From assembly GCA_029287375.1 (NCBI GenBank), contig JARFRG010000156.1, positions 1 through 33,665 of the forward strand: a DNA stretch of 33,665 nt, in the 5' to 3' direction. The DNA is from Boseongicola sp. GTDB lineage: Bacteria > Pseudomonadota > Alphaproteobacteria > Rhodobacterales > Rhodobacteraceae. Below, in pieces: positions 17,431 to 31,240 of the stretch. Position 1 is the first letter of the stretch. The number at the start of each line of letters is the position of its first letter. The notes beneath the pieces were generated by a model. The model was not told where the DNA came from. It did not search any database and saw nothing but the letters and a program-made list of their open reading frames with translations. Made by a program: the position numbers and the translations under genes.

Positions 17431-18750
17431 ATGGAGCAATTCGAGACCCTTACGGTGCAAATCAACAACCTGTGGCAACAGGCCATGTCGCAGGGCGCGC
17501 TTTTGTTGCTGCCGTCGCGTCTTTGGCAGATCGGCATCCTCGCGCTCTGCATCGTTCTGGCATGGACCCTGAACCGTTGGCTCAAACCACGCTTTCACGA
17601 ATGGCTGCGCACCCTCGAAGGCCGCCCAAAGTGGCAACTACGCGTCCTCGTCGTCCTACATCGCCGCCTTGGCTTGCTCATTTTCACCGCGCTTATCTGG
17701 ATCGCGGCGACCATTGTGGCGGAAATCACCCCCTTCCTGTCGCGCCGCTTCCTGCTCGAACTTGTCGGCACGATCACACTGGCAATTCTGCTGGTAGGAT
17801 TTGCCGCCCGCCTCGTACACAATAGTTTCCTGCGCCGGATCGTGACATGGTTTCTGTGGATTTATGTCACCCTCTACTACCTCGGTATTATCGACGAAAT
17901 TACGCAATTTCTGGACAGTCTCGCACTGTCGTTTGGCACAATGCGGATTTCAGTGCTGATTATCCTGCAGGGTTTGGTCGCCATCGGCGTGCTTTTCACG
18001 CTTGCGCGCCTCGCGACCTCGACTGCCACGTCCCGCATTCAGACTAACGACGAAATTTCACCGTCGATGAAGGTTCTCGCGGTCAAATTTTTGCAGGTCT
18101 TGTTGTTTGGCTCGGCCTTTTTTCTCGGCCTCAAAATCGTTGGCGTCGACCTCACAGGCCTCGCAGTGTTGTCGGGTGCTATCGGCGTCGGTCTCGGCTT
18201 TGGCCTTCAAAAGGTCGTTTCGAACCTTGTGTCAGGCATCATCATTCTTCTCGATAAATCGATCAAACCCGGCGATGTGATTTCCATTGGGGACACCTTT
18301 GGCTGGATCAACGCGCTTGGCGCGCGCTACGTGTCGATCACCACGCGCGATGGCCGTGAATACCTCATTCCAAACGAAGATCTAATCACCGGGCAGGTCG
18401 TAAACTGGTCCCACTCCAATGACTTCGTGCGCCTCGATATCCATTTCGGCACGGCCTATGGTGATGATCCACATGTGGTACGAAGGCTCGCCATAAAAGC
18501 GGCGCAGGGCGTGGAACGGGTGTTGGCAACCAAGGCCCCGGTTTGCCACATCACCGGCTTTGGGGACAGTTCAGTCGACTACATCCTGCGTTTCTGGATC
18601 ACCGATCCGACCGGAGGGCTCACCAACATTCGCGGAAACGTCTATTTGGCCCTCTGGGACATCTTTCAGGAGAACAACATCTCCATTCCTTTCCCCCAAC
18701 GCGAGGTCCGGATGCTGGGCGATGGTCACGTTGCGGCGACTTCCGACTGA
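17431..18750 (+). CDS. MscS-family mechanosensitive ion channel
   Basis: ATG at 17431; multiple TM helices, GLAVLSGAIGVGLGFGLQKVVSNLVSGIIILLDKSIKPGDVI pore helix, GWINALGARYVSITTRDGREYLIPNEDLI beta domain. Confidence 0.95.
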   Translation: MEQFETLTVQINNLWQQAMSQGALLLLPSRLWQIGILALCIVLAWTLNRWLKPRFHEWLRTLEGRPKWQLRVLVVLHRRLGLLIFTALIWIAATIVAEITPFLSRRFLLELVGTITLAILLVGFAARLVHNSFLRRIVTWFLWIYVTLYYLGIIDEITQFLDSLALSFGTMRISVLIILQGLVAIGVLFTLARLATSTATSRIQTNDEISPSMKVLAVKFLQVLLFGSAFFLGLKIVGVDLTGLAVLSGAIGVGLGFGLQKVVSNLVSGIIILLDKSIKPGDVISIGDTFGWINALGARYVSITTRDGREYLIPNEDLITGQVVNWSHSNDFVRLDIHFGTAYGDDPHVVRRLAIKAAQGVERVLATKAPVCHITGFGDSSVDYILRFWITDPTGGLTNIRGNVYLALWDIFQENNISIPFPQREVRMLGDGHVAATSD

Positions 18751-18813
18751 ACCCCTGTTCTTTGCTGATCGATGCCTATATTCCAATAAGCTTGAGTGTT
18801 TGGGGGTTTGATC

Positions 18814-20610
18814 GTGCAACCTTGGTTTCGAATAAGATCGCTTGCCATCGTGTGCCTGCTGGCATCGACTTTAGCAGCAGCAGCCGAGACGAAAATCACG
18901 GCCGTATTCTCGGCCTCAAGCCAAGATCTGAAAAGCAATCTCATCGCGACGTCTCTTGTTTTGCAGGCCGAACGCGACGGAACGACCGATACGCAGGAAT
19001 TGCTGGCCGCCGCACGCGCTGACTACCAGCGCCTTCTTGCGGTTCTCTATGATGCGGGCCGGTTTGGGGCGGTAATTTCCATCACAATTGATGGCCGCGA
19101 AGCGGCGGACATCCTGCCACTGAACGCGCCCGATGAGATCAAGGAGATCAGCCTCAGGATCGACATGGGTCCGGTTTATCGCTTCTCCGAAGCCAATATC
19201 GGCCCACTCGCCGCGCTTACAGAAATACCCGAAGACTTTAGCCGTGGCAGTATTGCCGGCACGGGACACATTCGGGACGCTGCCCGCGCCGCCATCACAG
19301 GCTGGCGCGAAAATGGAAATGCCCTTGCCGAAATCTCGCAGCAACAAATCATCGCACGCCACGACCAAGACCAGATCGCGGCAAACCTGATCGTCGCCCC
19401 AGGCCCTGTCTTGTCGTTCGGGGACATCGGTATTGCCGGGAATACAGACGTCCGCACCAGTCGCATCAATACCATCGCAGGCCTTGAACCAGGCGCACGC
19501 TTTGATCCCGATGAAATCGCGCGCGCCGAACGTCGCCTCCGGCGGACCGGCAGCTTTCGCTCTGTGGTCATCACCGAAGCAGACACCGCAACCCCGGATG
19601 CGACTTTGCCTCTGACAATCGAAGTGTCCGAACAAACGCCGCGCCGATTTGGCTTTGGGGGCGAATACAGCACCATCGACGGCGTCCGGTTGACGGGCTT
19701 CTGGCTCCACCGCAATTTCCTCGGCGGCGCAGAGCGATTTCGCATCGACAGCGAAATAGCCGGGATCGCAGGCGAAACCGGCGGCATCGATTACGGCGTG
19801 GACCTGCGCTACGAACGCCCCGCCACTCCCCGCGCCGACGTGGATCTCTTTGCGGAAATAGGCTTCGAGCGTCTCGACGAACCCGATTTCAAATCTAAAA
19901 CCGGCGAATTCACACTGGGCTTCACGCGCTATGCCACTGACGAATTGATTGTGACATTCGGCCTTGGCTATCTGTATTCAGAAGTGCAGGACGACTTTGG
20001 CGACGAGACGTATTCTCTGATCACGCTCCCGCTCAGCGCGACGCTTGATCGGCGGGACGATATCCTTGATCCGACCAAAGGCATCTACCTCAAAGCGGAA
20101 GCCACACCGTTCTATGGCCTTGGCAACACGGAAAGCGGTGCGCAATTCAAACTGGATGCGCGTGGCTTTCGCACCTTCGGCAACACCGTTCCAGTCACCG
20201 CGGCACTGCGGTTTCAGCTTGGCTCGCTTGTTGGCCCCGGTCTCACCGAAAGCCCTCCGTTTTACCGATTTTACTCAGGAGGCGGCGGAACCGTGCGCGG
20301 GCAAGATTACCAGTCTCTTGCGGTCGATGTTGGCGGCGACAGAACCGGAGGCCGCAGCTTTGTGGGTATTTCCGCCGAATCCCGGGTCCGTATGAGCGAC
20401 GCCATCACAGCCGTTGCGTTTTACGACTGGGGTTTTATCGCAGCCGAAAGTTTTGCAGATGGCGGTGGCGATACACACTCTGGTGCCGGGCTTGGGCTGC
20501 GTTACAACACCGGCATCGGGCCGATCCGGTTAGACCTTGCCACGCCCGTCAGCGGCGAAGCAGATGCCTCGGATTTTTACATCTATGTTGGAATCGGGCA
20601 GGCATTTTGA
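18814..20610 (+). CDS. tamA: TamA-like outer membrane autotransporter assembly protein (BamA superfamily)
   Basis: Signal peptide, POTRA-like region, C-terminal barrel ending YIYVGIGQAF; RGQDYQSLAVD motif. GTG start at 18814 (or 18796). Confidence 0.88.
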   Translation: MQPWFRIRSLAIVCLLASTLAAAAETKITAVFSASSQDLKSNLIATSLVLQAERDGTTDTQELLAAARADYQRLLAVLYDAGRFGAVISITIDGREAADILPLNAPDEIKEISLRIDMGPVYRFSEANIGPLAALTEIPEDFSRGSIAGTGHIRDAARAAITGWRENGNALAEISQQQIIARHDQDQIAANLIVAPGPVLSFGDIGIAGNTDVRTSRINTIAGLEPGARFDPDEIARAERRLRRTGSFRSVVITEADTATPDATLPLTIEVSEQTPRRFGFGGEYSTIDGVRLTGFWLHRNFLGGAERFRIDSEIAGIAGETGGIDYGVDLRYERPATPRADVDLFAEIGFERLDEPDFKSKTGEFTLGFTRYATDELIVTFGLGYLYSEVQDDFGDETYSLITLPLSATLDRRDDILDPTKGIYLKAEATPFYGLGNTESGAQFKLDARGFRTFGNTVPVTAALRFQLGSLVGPGLTESPPFYRFYSGGGGTVRGQDYQSLAVDVGGDRTGGRSFVGISAESRVRMSDAITAVAFYDWGFIAAESFADGGGDTHSGAGLGLRYNTGIGPIRLDLATPVSGEADASDFYIYVGIGQAF

Positions 20611-23600
20611 TGAAACCTCTCGCCCTTACCCTTGCTGCGGCAACCCTTGCCGTCACACCGCTCGCTGCACAGGAAGCCCCCGGCCTGTTTGACCGCATCT
20701 TTGGCGGATCCGACACCGAAGACGCCACCGAAGACCCCGGCGGCTTTCTCGAACGGCTGATCGAGGACAATCTCTCCGGTGAAGGCCGCGACGTAGAAAT
20801 CACCGGGTTTTCCGGCGCGCTTGGCGGGCGTGGTACAATTGAGACATTCACCATTTCGGACCCGGACGGCGTCTGGCTGACACTCACAGACGTCGTCATC
20901 GACTGGAACCGGGGCGCGTTGTTGCGCGGCCGCATCGAAGTCGCCGAATTGTCTGCACAAAGCATTGCGCTCCCGCGCCTGCCCACCCCGGCCGAAGACA
21001 CAGCACCCGCACCAGAAGCCTCCGGTTTCCAGCTCCCCGAACTGCCCGTTTCTGTTTCGATCGCGGGAATAGACATCACGCGCATCGACATCGGCGCGCC
21101 GGTTTTCGGGGTTGAAACGGCGGCCTCTCTATCCGGTGCCTTCAAACTGGATGGTGGCGACGGATCCGCGCAACTCGACATCCAACGCCTGAAAGGCGAC
21201 GGCGCCCTTATCTTCGACGCAGGCTACAGCAACGCCACCGACATCCTCGCCCTTGATCTGTCGCTGACCGAGGCGTCCGACGGGATCGTCGCAAATCTGA
21301 TCAACCTGCCGGGTAAGCCCCCCCTGACCTTTGCAATCAAAGGCGAAGCACCTCTATCCGACTATGCGGCCGACATCCAACTTGCGACCGACGGTCAAGA
21401 CCGTCTCACGGGGCGCATCTCGACCTCAACCACCAACCTTGATGCAGGCGAAACACGCCAGACCCGCGCCACGCTTCAGGGTGACATCGCGCCGCTTTTC
21501 GATACTGCCTATCAGCCGTTTTTTGGACCCGACGTGGCGCTCTCGGCCATAGTTACCAATTTCGACGATGGACGCACCGACATTTCGGACCTCGCGGTCA
21601 CCGCCGATAGCCTCACACTCGCCGGACGCATCTCACTGGCTCAAGGTGGACTTCCCCGCGAAATCAATGTCTCGGGGCAAGTCGCCAGCCGTACGGACGA
21701 AGCCGTCCTGCTGCCTCTTGCCGGACCCGAAACGCGCGTGGACACCGTTAACCTCGATGTCTCTTTTGACGCTGCAAGAGATGACCTCTGGACCGGACGC
21801 TTTGAAATCGCAGGCCTCGATCGACCGGGATTCTCAGCGGAATTTCTCACTCTGGACGGCAGCGGCCAGATCGTTGCAACTGCGCCCCAGAACGTGACAG
21901 CAGCATTGCGTTTTGACGCAACCGCGCTTGATCTCGGCAACCCGGATGCAGAACAGGCTCTGGGTGAACGCGTCACAGGCAGCCTCGACATCGACTGGAC
22001 AAGCGGCGCACCCCTTCGGTTCACTGCGCTCGATGTGCGCGGCGAAAGCTACGGTCTCAACGGGAATGCCACCGTAAACTTCACCGAAAATGGCCCGAAA
22101 ATCGCCGGACGCGCCGTCACGCAAGCCACGGATCTGTCCGCGTTTTCGGGCATTGCAGCGCGCCGCCTTGGCGGTGCCGCTGAACTCACCACAGAATTCG
22201 CCGTCGAACCACTTGCCGGATTTTTCGACGTCACAGCAAGCGGCGAAACCCGCGATCTTATTGTAAGCCAGCCACAGGCGGACGCGATTCTCGAAGGCGC
22301 CGTAGAACTGGCGATCCGTGCGCGGCGAAACACCAATGGCACCTTTCTCAACATCGAAAGGCTGACATCTCCCAGTGCCGAAATAACCGGGCAGGCCTCC
22401 TTGCGCACGGGCGCCTCCACCGTTGACATCGACGCGCGCCTTGCCGATGCCGCACTGGTCTTGCCCGAAGTCACCGGCCCGGTGCGAGTCGTGGCCAACG
22501 CTGCCGAAGCCGATGGACGCTGGGAATGGACCTTCGACAGCAGCTTTGATCGCACAATTCTCACCGCCAACGGCACCGCGGTTGATATATTCGGCACACC
22601 GGTCATTGCCGCCACAGGCCGCCTTGCTGCGGATGAACTTGCAGACTTTTCCGATCTTGCACGCCGCCCTCTTGCCGGGTCCATCGACACCGCCTTCACC
22701 ACGGAAATTGTTGCGGATCTCAGTCGTGTGACCCTGAATCTTGACGGCACAGCCTCTGATCTAACTGTCGGGCAACCGCAGGCCGACGCCCTGCTGACCG
22801 GAGATCTCAAACTGTTGATCGACGCCGCCATCGCTGGCGATGTCCTGACCTTGCGCCAATCCTCCATTGATGGCCCCGCCGCCACCATCACGGCTGACGG
22901 CACCCTCTCGACCAGCACTGGCGCTATGCGCGCCGCAGGTCGTATCACAGACCTGTCCACCATCCTTGTGGGCGCCCCCAATGCCCCGCTGACGTTTGAC
23001 ACCACGACCGAACGCGTCGGCGACGACTGGCGCTTTGACATCGTATCCAACAGTCCCGCAATCAATTTGACCACCAGCGGACTGCTGCGCGACCCAACGG
23101 GCGCGTCCCCCTCGTTGGAAGGTTCCATCGACGGCGCTCTTGCGGATCTCTCAATCTTTTCAAGCCTCGCCCAACGCCCATTGGAAGGCGCGATCAACAT
23201 AGCCGCGACAGGACGGTCCAGCTTTGATTTGTCCAGCTTTGACGTGACGACAGCCCTGACCGGAACGAACGTGGCGACAGGGATTGCGGAACTCGACACG
23301 ATCCTTGCAGGCAGCCTATCAGCCGATATCAAAGCAGCCCGCGACGGCGACGCGATCAACATTGAAACCGCGAATATCACCACCAATCAGCTCACCGCGT
23401 CCGCGTCCGGCGCGCTTGGCACTGTCGGAAGCGCAATCGACATCGACGCGCGCCTCGCAAATGTTGCGCCCTTTGTTCCCGGCTTCTCCGGCGCGGCCAG
23501 CGTTGCGGGCAGACTCACTCAAGCCGAAAACAATCGAATCGCCGTGGCTCTTTCCGCCGCTGGTCCGGGCGGCGCGCGCGCCACAATCGACGGCAACACT

Positions 23601-24911
23601 GCCATCGACGCCTCCGACCTTGATCTCTCAATTGACGGCGCCGCCCCCCTTGGCCTCCTCAACCGCTTTTTAGAGCCTCGCTCTCTTGCGGGGGATGTGG
23701 CCTTCGCGCTTCGCCTGACGGGTGCGCCTGCGCTTGATAACTTGTCGGGTCGCGTCACAAGCAGCAACGCGCGTCTTGTAGCCCCCGCCGTAGGGATCAC
23801 CCTGGACAACACAACCCTCAACCTGACACTCGCCGACGCGCGCGCGACACTTTCAGCGGCAACAAACGTCTCTAGCGGCGGACGCATAGGTGCCGAGGGC
23901 GGGCTGTCTCTTCTCGGTGACTTCGATGCCGATCTTGATATCCGTCTGAATGACGTCGTACTCTCAGATCCAAGGCTCTACGAAACACAGATCAACGGCA
24001 CGGTTTCGGTCAACGGACCGCTTGCGGGTGGCGCACGCATTTCAGGCGACCTGGCTCTGGACGAAACAAATGTGCGCATCCCCTCATCAGGCTTCGGAGG
24101 CGCAGGTGCGATCCCCGAAATCATCCACATAAACGAACCTCCCCCTGTGCGTCGCACCAGAGACCGCGCCGGTTTACTTGAAAAAGAAGCCGACGCAGGA
24201 TCCAAAGCTGGCCCGGTCTTTCCCCTCGACATCGCCATTGCCGCTCCCAACCGATTGTTCGTTCGCGGACGCGGTCTTGATAGTGAATTTGGCGGAAGTC
24301 TCCGAATTGGAGGGACGACTGCCAACGTCATTCCACAAGGCGCGTTTAATCTGATCCGTGGTCGACTGGATATCCTGGGCCAGCGCCTCGCGCTTGAAGA
24401 AGCAACCGTCACAATTCAGGGCTCATTCATCCCGGTTTTGCGCATCAGAGCCACAACAGACGCCGACGACGTCAGTGTCGCCGTGATTGTCGCAGGGCCT
24501 GCAGACAACCCTGAGATCACGTTCACATCAGATCCAGATCTGCCACAGGAAGAGGTCCTTGCAAGGTTACTTTTTGGCCGCGAACTCGAAAGCCTGTCGC
24601 CCATCCAGGCCGGTCGCCTGGCTCTTGCGGTACGTACACTCGCAGGTCAGGGCGGCGAAGGCATCATTTCAAACGTACGGGACGGAGCGGGTCTGGCGGA
24701 CTTTGACGTGACAAGCGACGAAGACGGCAACGCAGCCGTGCGCGCCGGGGCGTACTTGGGCGAAGACATTTATACCGACGTGACAGTCAACGCGACGGGT
24801 GAAACCGAAGTTAACCTGAACCTCGATCTGACCGATTCTGTCACCCTCAAGGGATCCACAGCCACCGACGGCGACACAAGCGTCGGTGTGTTTTTCGAGC
24901 GCGACTACTAA
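20610..24911 (+). CDS. tamB: TamB-like translocation and assembly module protein
   Basis: 1433 aa, ATG overlaps tamA stop (TGATG); beta-rich body and C-terminal DUF490 region (NLIRGRLDILGQRLALEEATVTIQGSFIPVLRIRATTDADDVSVAVIVAGPADNPEITFTSDPDLPQEEVLARLLFGR). Confidence 0.93.
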   Translation: MKPLALTLAAATLAVTPLAAQEAPGLFDRIFGGSDTEDATEDPGGFLERLIEDNLSGEGRDVEITGFSGALGGRGTIETFTISDPDGVWLTLTDVVIDWNRGALLRGRIEVAELSAQSIALPRLPTPAEDTAPAPEASGFQLPELPVSVSIAGIDITRIDIGAPVFGVETAASLSGAFKLDGGDGSAQLDIQRLKGDGALIFDAGYSNATDILALDLSLTEASDGIVANLINLPGKPPLTFAIKGEAPLSDYAADIQLATDGQDRLTGRISTSTTNLDAGETRQTRATLQGDIAPLFDTAYQPFFGPDVALSAIVTNFDDGRTDISDLAVTADSLTLAGRISLAQGGLPREINVSGQVASRTDEAVLLPLAGPETRVDTVNLDVSFDAARDDLWTGRFEIAGLDRPGFSAEFLTLDGSGQIVATAPQNVTAALRFDATALDLGNPDAEQALGERVTGSLDIDWTSGAPLRFTALDVRGESYGLNGNATVNFTENGPKIAGRAVTQATDLSAFSGIAARRLGGAAELTTEFAVEPLAGFFDVTASGETRDLIVSQPQADAILEGAVELAIRARRNTNGTFLNIERLTSPSAEITGQASLRTGASTVDIDARLADAALVLPEVTGPVRVVANAAEADGRWEWTFDSSFDRTILTANGTAVDIFGTPVIAATGRLAADELADFSDLARRPLAGSIDTAFTTEIVADLSRVTLNLDGTASDLTVGQPQADALLTGDLKLLIDAAIAGDVLTLRQSSIDGPAATITADGTLSTSTGAMRAAGRITDLSTILVGAPNAPLTFDTTTERVGDDWRFDIVSNSPAINLTTSGLLRDPTGASPSLEGSIDGALADLSIFSSLAQRPLEGAINIAATGRSSFDLSSFDVTTALTGTNVATGIAELDTILAGSLSADIKAARDGDAINIETANITTNQLTASASGALGTVGSAIDIDARLANVAPFVPGFSGAASVAGRLTQAENNRIAVALSAAGPGGARATIDGNTAIDASDLDLSIDGAAPLGLLNRFLEPRSLAGDVAFALRLTGAPALDNLSGRVTSSNARLVAPAVGITLDNTTLNLTLADARATLSAATNVSSGGRIGAEGGLSLLGDFDADLDIRLNDVVLSDPRLYETQINGTVSVNGPLAGGARISGDLALDETNVRIPSSGFGGAGAIPEIIHINEPPPVRRTRDRAGLLEKEADAGSKAGPVFPLDIAIAAPNRLFVRGRGLDSEFGGSLRIGGTTANVIPQGAFNLIRGRLDILGQRLALEEATVTIQGSFIPVLRIRATTDADDVSVAVIVAGPADNPEITFTSDPDLPQEEVLARLLFGRELESLSPIQAGRLALAVRTLAGQGGEGIISNVRDGAGLADFDVTSDEDGNAAVRAGAYLGEDIYTDVTVNATGETEVNLNLDLTDSVTLKGSTATDGDTSVGVFFERDY

Positions 24912-24929
24912 GAGAATTCAGCGACTTTC

Positions 24930-24958
24930 TTGGAATTGGCTTTCGGCGGTGTTATATT
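24930..24958 (+). promoter_or_regulatory. Candidate sigma70-like promoter for rsfS-rlmH
   Basis: TTGGAA (24930-24935) - 17 nt - TATATT (24953-24958) in the tamB-rsfS intergenic region. Confidence 0.55.
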
Positions 24959-25010
24959 TGACGTATGGGCGTCTTTTTTCGCCCAAGCTAGGCGACATTC
25001 AAGGAGGGCT

Positions 25011-25073
25011 ATGTCCTGTCACACGTCCACGACGCGGTCCGTGAACCGACCGCAAGCGGAAGCGGTTGCATGA
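25011..25073 (+). CDS. Candidate 20-aa upstream ORF/leader peptide MSCHTSTTRSVNRPQAEAVA*
   Basis: Preceded by AAGGAGGGCT; stop TGA (25071-25073) overlaps rsfS ATG (25070) as ATGA. Very short, so coding status is tentative. Confidence 0.35.
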   Translation: MSCHTSTTRSVNRPQAEAVA

Positions 25074-25441
25074 CGACCGCAGACACCGCACCACTGACGA
25101 GCAAGGCTTTGCTCGGCGAAATTCTCATATCTTTGGAAGACGACAAGGCGGAAGACATCGTCAAAATCGACCTGCAGGGAAAATCCGAGATGGCCGACTA
25201 TATGGTTGTCGCCTCGGGCCGCTCGTCACGTCAGGTCGCGGCAATCGCGGATCATCTCGTCGATACGCTGAAGCAGGACCACGGTCGATTGTCCAAAGTT
25301 GAGGGCAAAGAAACCGGGGACTGGGTGCTGATCGACGCGGGCGATGTGATTGTCCACATTTTCCGACCAGAAGTGCGCGAGTTTTATCAGCTTGAAAAGA
25401 TGTGGCTGACACCAGGCGGCCCTGCCTCTGAGCCAGCCTAA
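25070..25441 (+). CDS. rsfS: Ribosome silencing factor
   Basis: 123 aa; KIDLQGKSEMADYMVVASGRSSRQVAAIADHL... GDWVLIDAGDVIVHIFRPEVREFYQLEKMW. Confidence 0.95.
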   Translation: MTTADTAPLTSKALLGEILISLEDDKAEDIVKIDLQGKSEMADYMVVASGRSSRQVAAIADHLVDTLKQDHGRLSKVEGKETGDWVLIDAGDVIVHIFRPEVREFYQLEKMWLTPGGPASEPA

Positions 25442-25452
25442 GGCACAGCACC

Positions 25453-25920
25453 GTGAAGCTAAAGATCGCAGCAGTGGGCCGGTTACGTGCTGGCCCCGAA
25501 GCTGACCTCGTAAATGACTATTTGGACCGGTTCGACAAGGCTGGCCGCAACTTGGGCCTTGGCCCGATTACTGGTCACGAAGTTGACGGCAAAAAGGGCG
25601 GGATGGCCGCCGAGGCAACTCTACTAGAAAAAGCCATCGGGAACTCTGGCCCGGTCTGCACACTCGACGAGCGCGGCAAGGTGATGTCATCACCAGAATT
25701 CGCGAATCTACTCGCAAAATGGCGCGATCAGGGTGCGTCCGAGCCGGTTTTCGTCATCGGCGGCGCAGACGGTCTTGATCCCGCCCTGCGCGCCCGTGCC
25801 GATGTCAGCCTCAGTTTTGGCAAGATGGTTTGGCCACATATGATGGTTCGTGTGATGCTTGCAGAACAACTCTATCGCGCCGGATCCATACTCGCAGGTA
25901 GCCCATACCACAGGGTTTAA
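25453..25920 (+). CDS. rlmH: 23S rRNA (pseudouridine1915-N3)-methyltransferase
   Basis: GTG start; MKLKIAAVGRLRAGPEADLVNDYLDRF..., VFVIGGADGLDP, LSFGKMVWPHMMVRVMLAEQLYRAGSILAGSPYHR: canonical RlmH. Confidence 0.97.
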   Translation: MKLKIAAVGRLRAGPEADLVNDYLDRFDKAGRNLGLGPITGHEVDGKKGGMAAEATLLEKAIGNSGPVCTLDERGKVMSSPEFANLLAKWRDQGASEPVFVIGGADGLDPALRARADVSLSFGKMVWPHMMVRVMLAEQLYRAGSILAGSPYHRV

Positions 25921-25950
25921 TCCGCAGTGGATGCAGCTTTTTATCCTAAC

Positions 25951-26000
25951 GAGGGGCTCTGCCTCTCGGGCTCCCCGGAGTATTTTCGCCAAGAAGAATT
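25951..26000. repeat. GC-rich hairpin-containing intergenic repeat, copy B
   Basis: gaggggctctgcctctcgggctccccggagtattttcgccaagaagaatt; near-palindromic gaggggc-tct-gcctctc followed by CCCCGGAGTATTTT, matching the reverse complement of copy A core. Confidence 0.65.
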
Positions 26001-26089
26001 ACAACGTGCGTGCGGATTTTCCATCGGCGGAAATATCGCTGATGAGACGAGAAAGGTTGGGGTCCAATTGCAAGGTCAATTCTTGCAGA

Positions 26090-29812
<3,723 letters not shown>

Positions 29813-29816
<4 letters not shown>

Positions 29817-31240
29817 GCGCTATCCGTCAAACGATCATAAAGCGCTGCATATTCCGCCGCCGATGCTTCCCAGCCCACACTTTGCCGCATCGCGTTGGAT
29901 TGCAGCATCGCCCAGGCATCGACGTCCTTGAACATATCGATCAATTGCATCAGCGCGCTCGCCAAGGCGTGTGCCGTCAACGGCGACACCTGAATGCCCG
30001 TCGCGACACCAGATCGCATCGCCATTGGGCTGGCATGAATAACCGTGTCAGCAAGACCACCCGTTGCGGCAACCAAAGGGATCGTCCCGTAGCGCAAACC
30101 ATAAAGCTGCGTCAAACCACAGGGTTCAAAGCGGGACGGCACCAAAATCGCATCCGCTCCGGCCATCATCCGATGGCTCAGCGCCTCGTCATATCCAATG
30201 CGCACCGCGACATTGGCATGCTGTGCCGCAGCTTTCACGAATGCGGCCTCCATCGCCTTGTCACCGGAGCCCAGAAGAGCCAACTGCCCACCCCGATCAA
30301 CGAAGGCAGGCAAGGCCTCAAGAAGCAAATCCAAACCTTTTTGATGACTAAGCCGCGACACCACAATTGCCAAAGGACCATCTGCATCCGGTAGTCCGAA
30401 CTCCTTGCGCAACCGCGCCTTCGCACGGCCTTTGCCGCGCGCTGTCTTGTAGGTCACAATCGCCGGATCGGTCTTGGGATCCCAAACCTCAAGATCAATC
30501 CCGTTCAAAATCCCCGTCAGGTCCGCGGCCCTTGTCCGCAACACACCATCAAGACCCATGCCAAATTCCGGCGTGGTCAATTCGCGCGCATAAGTCGGAC
30601 TGACCGTCGTAAGCGCCGTCGCAAACTGCAACCCCGCCTTAAGCGCCCCAATCTGTCCCCAATATTCAAAACCCTGTTCGCCGAAATCTGCCGGATCAAG
30701 ACGCAACGATGTCAGTCGGTCACCCGGCGCAAGCCCATGAAACGCAATATTGTGTATCGTCAGAACAGACGGCACATCCACACCATTTGTCTTCAGGTAA
30801 TACGGAGCAAATCCAGCCTGCCAGTCATGGGCATGCACCAACTCGGGCATCCAACCATCCGCGCCGTCCCGCGCAATCTGCATAGCCACCCAGGACAGGG
30901 CTGCAAATCGTTCGGGATTGTCAGGAAAATCGCTCCCATTTATGTCAAGATAAGGCGTTCCGGCGCGATCAAACAAATGCGGCGCGTCCAAGATGAACAA
31001 CGCCAACCCGCCAAGCTTTGTCGAAAGCACCCGCGCCGGTCCCCCAAAGAGGTCGTCATCTTCAACCACAACCTTTGGCTTCTTGAGCGCCTTCATCACC
31101 GATGGATACCCCGGCAACAAGGTCCGCATCTCGTGACCCAGAGGCGCCAAAGCCCCCGGCAATGCGCCCGCCACATCTGCAAGCCCGCCGGTCTTCACCA
31201 ACGGCACACATTCAGACGTGACGGACAGAATACGCGTCAT
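29813..31240 (-). CDS. glgA: Glycogen synthase (ADP-glucose type)
   Basis: 475 aa; [22 protein letters not shown] (KTGGL), [32 protein letters not shown]. 4-nt overlaps with both neighbours. Confidence 0.97.

Noticed and set aside
22049-23386. 445-aa minus-strand ORF antisense to tamB
   Set aside because: Shadow ORF of a high-GC coding gene: Ser/Arg/Ala-rich low-information sequence, no domain motifs, and the plus-strand TamB frame is strongly supported.
24966-24985. TGGGCG-tctttttt-CGCCCA as a tamB terminator
   Set aside because: The T run is in the loop, not after the stem, and the element falls at the predicted rsfS transcription start; more likely a 5' leader hairpin.
26069-26087. TGCAAG-gtcaatt-CTTGCA hairpin just beyond the pgm stop
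   Set aside because: Perfect but only 6 bp, moderate GC, no T tract on either strand; not enough to call a terminator.
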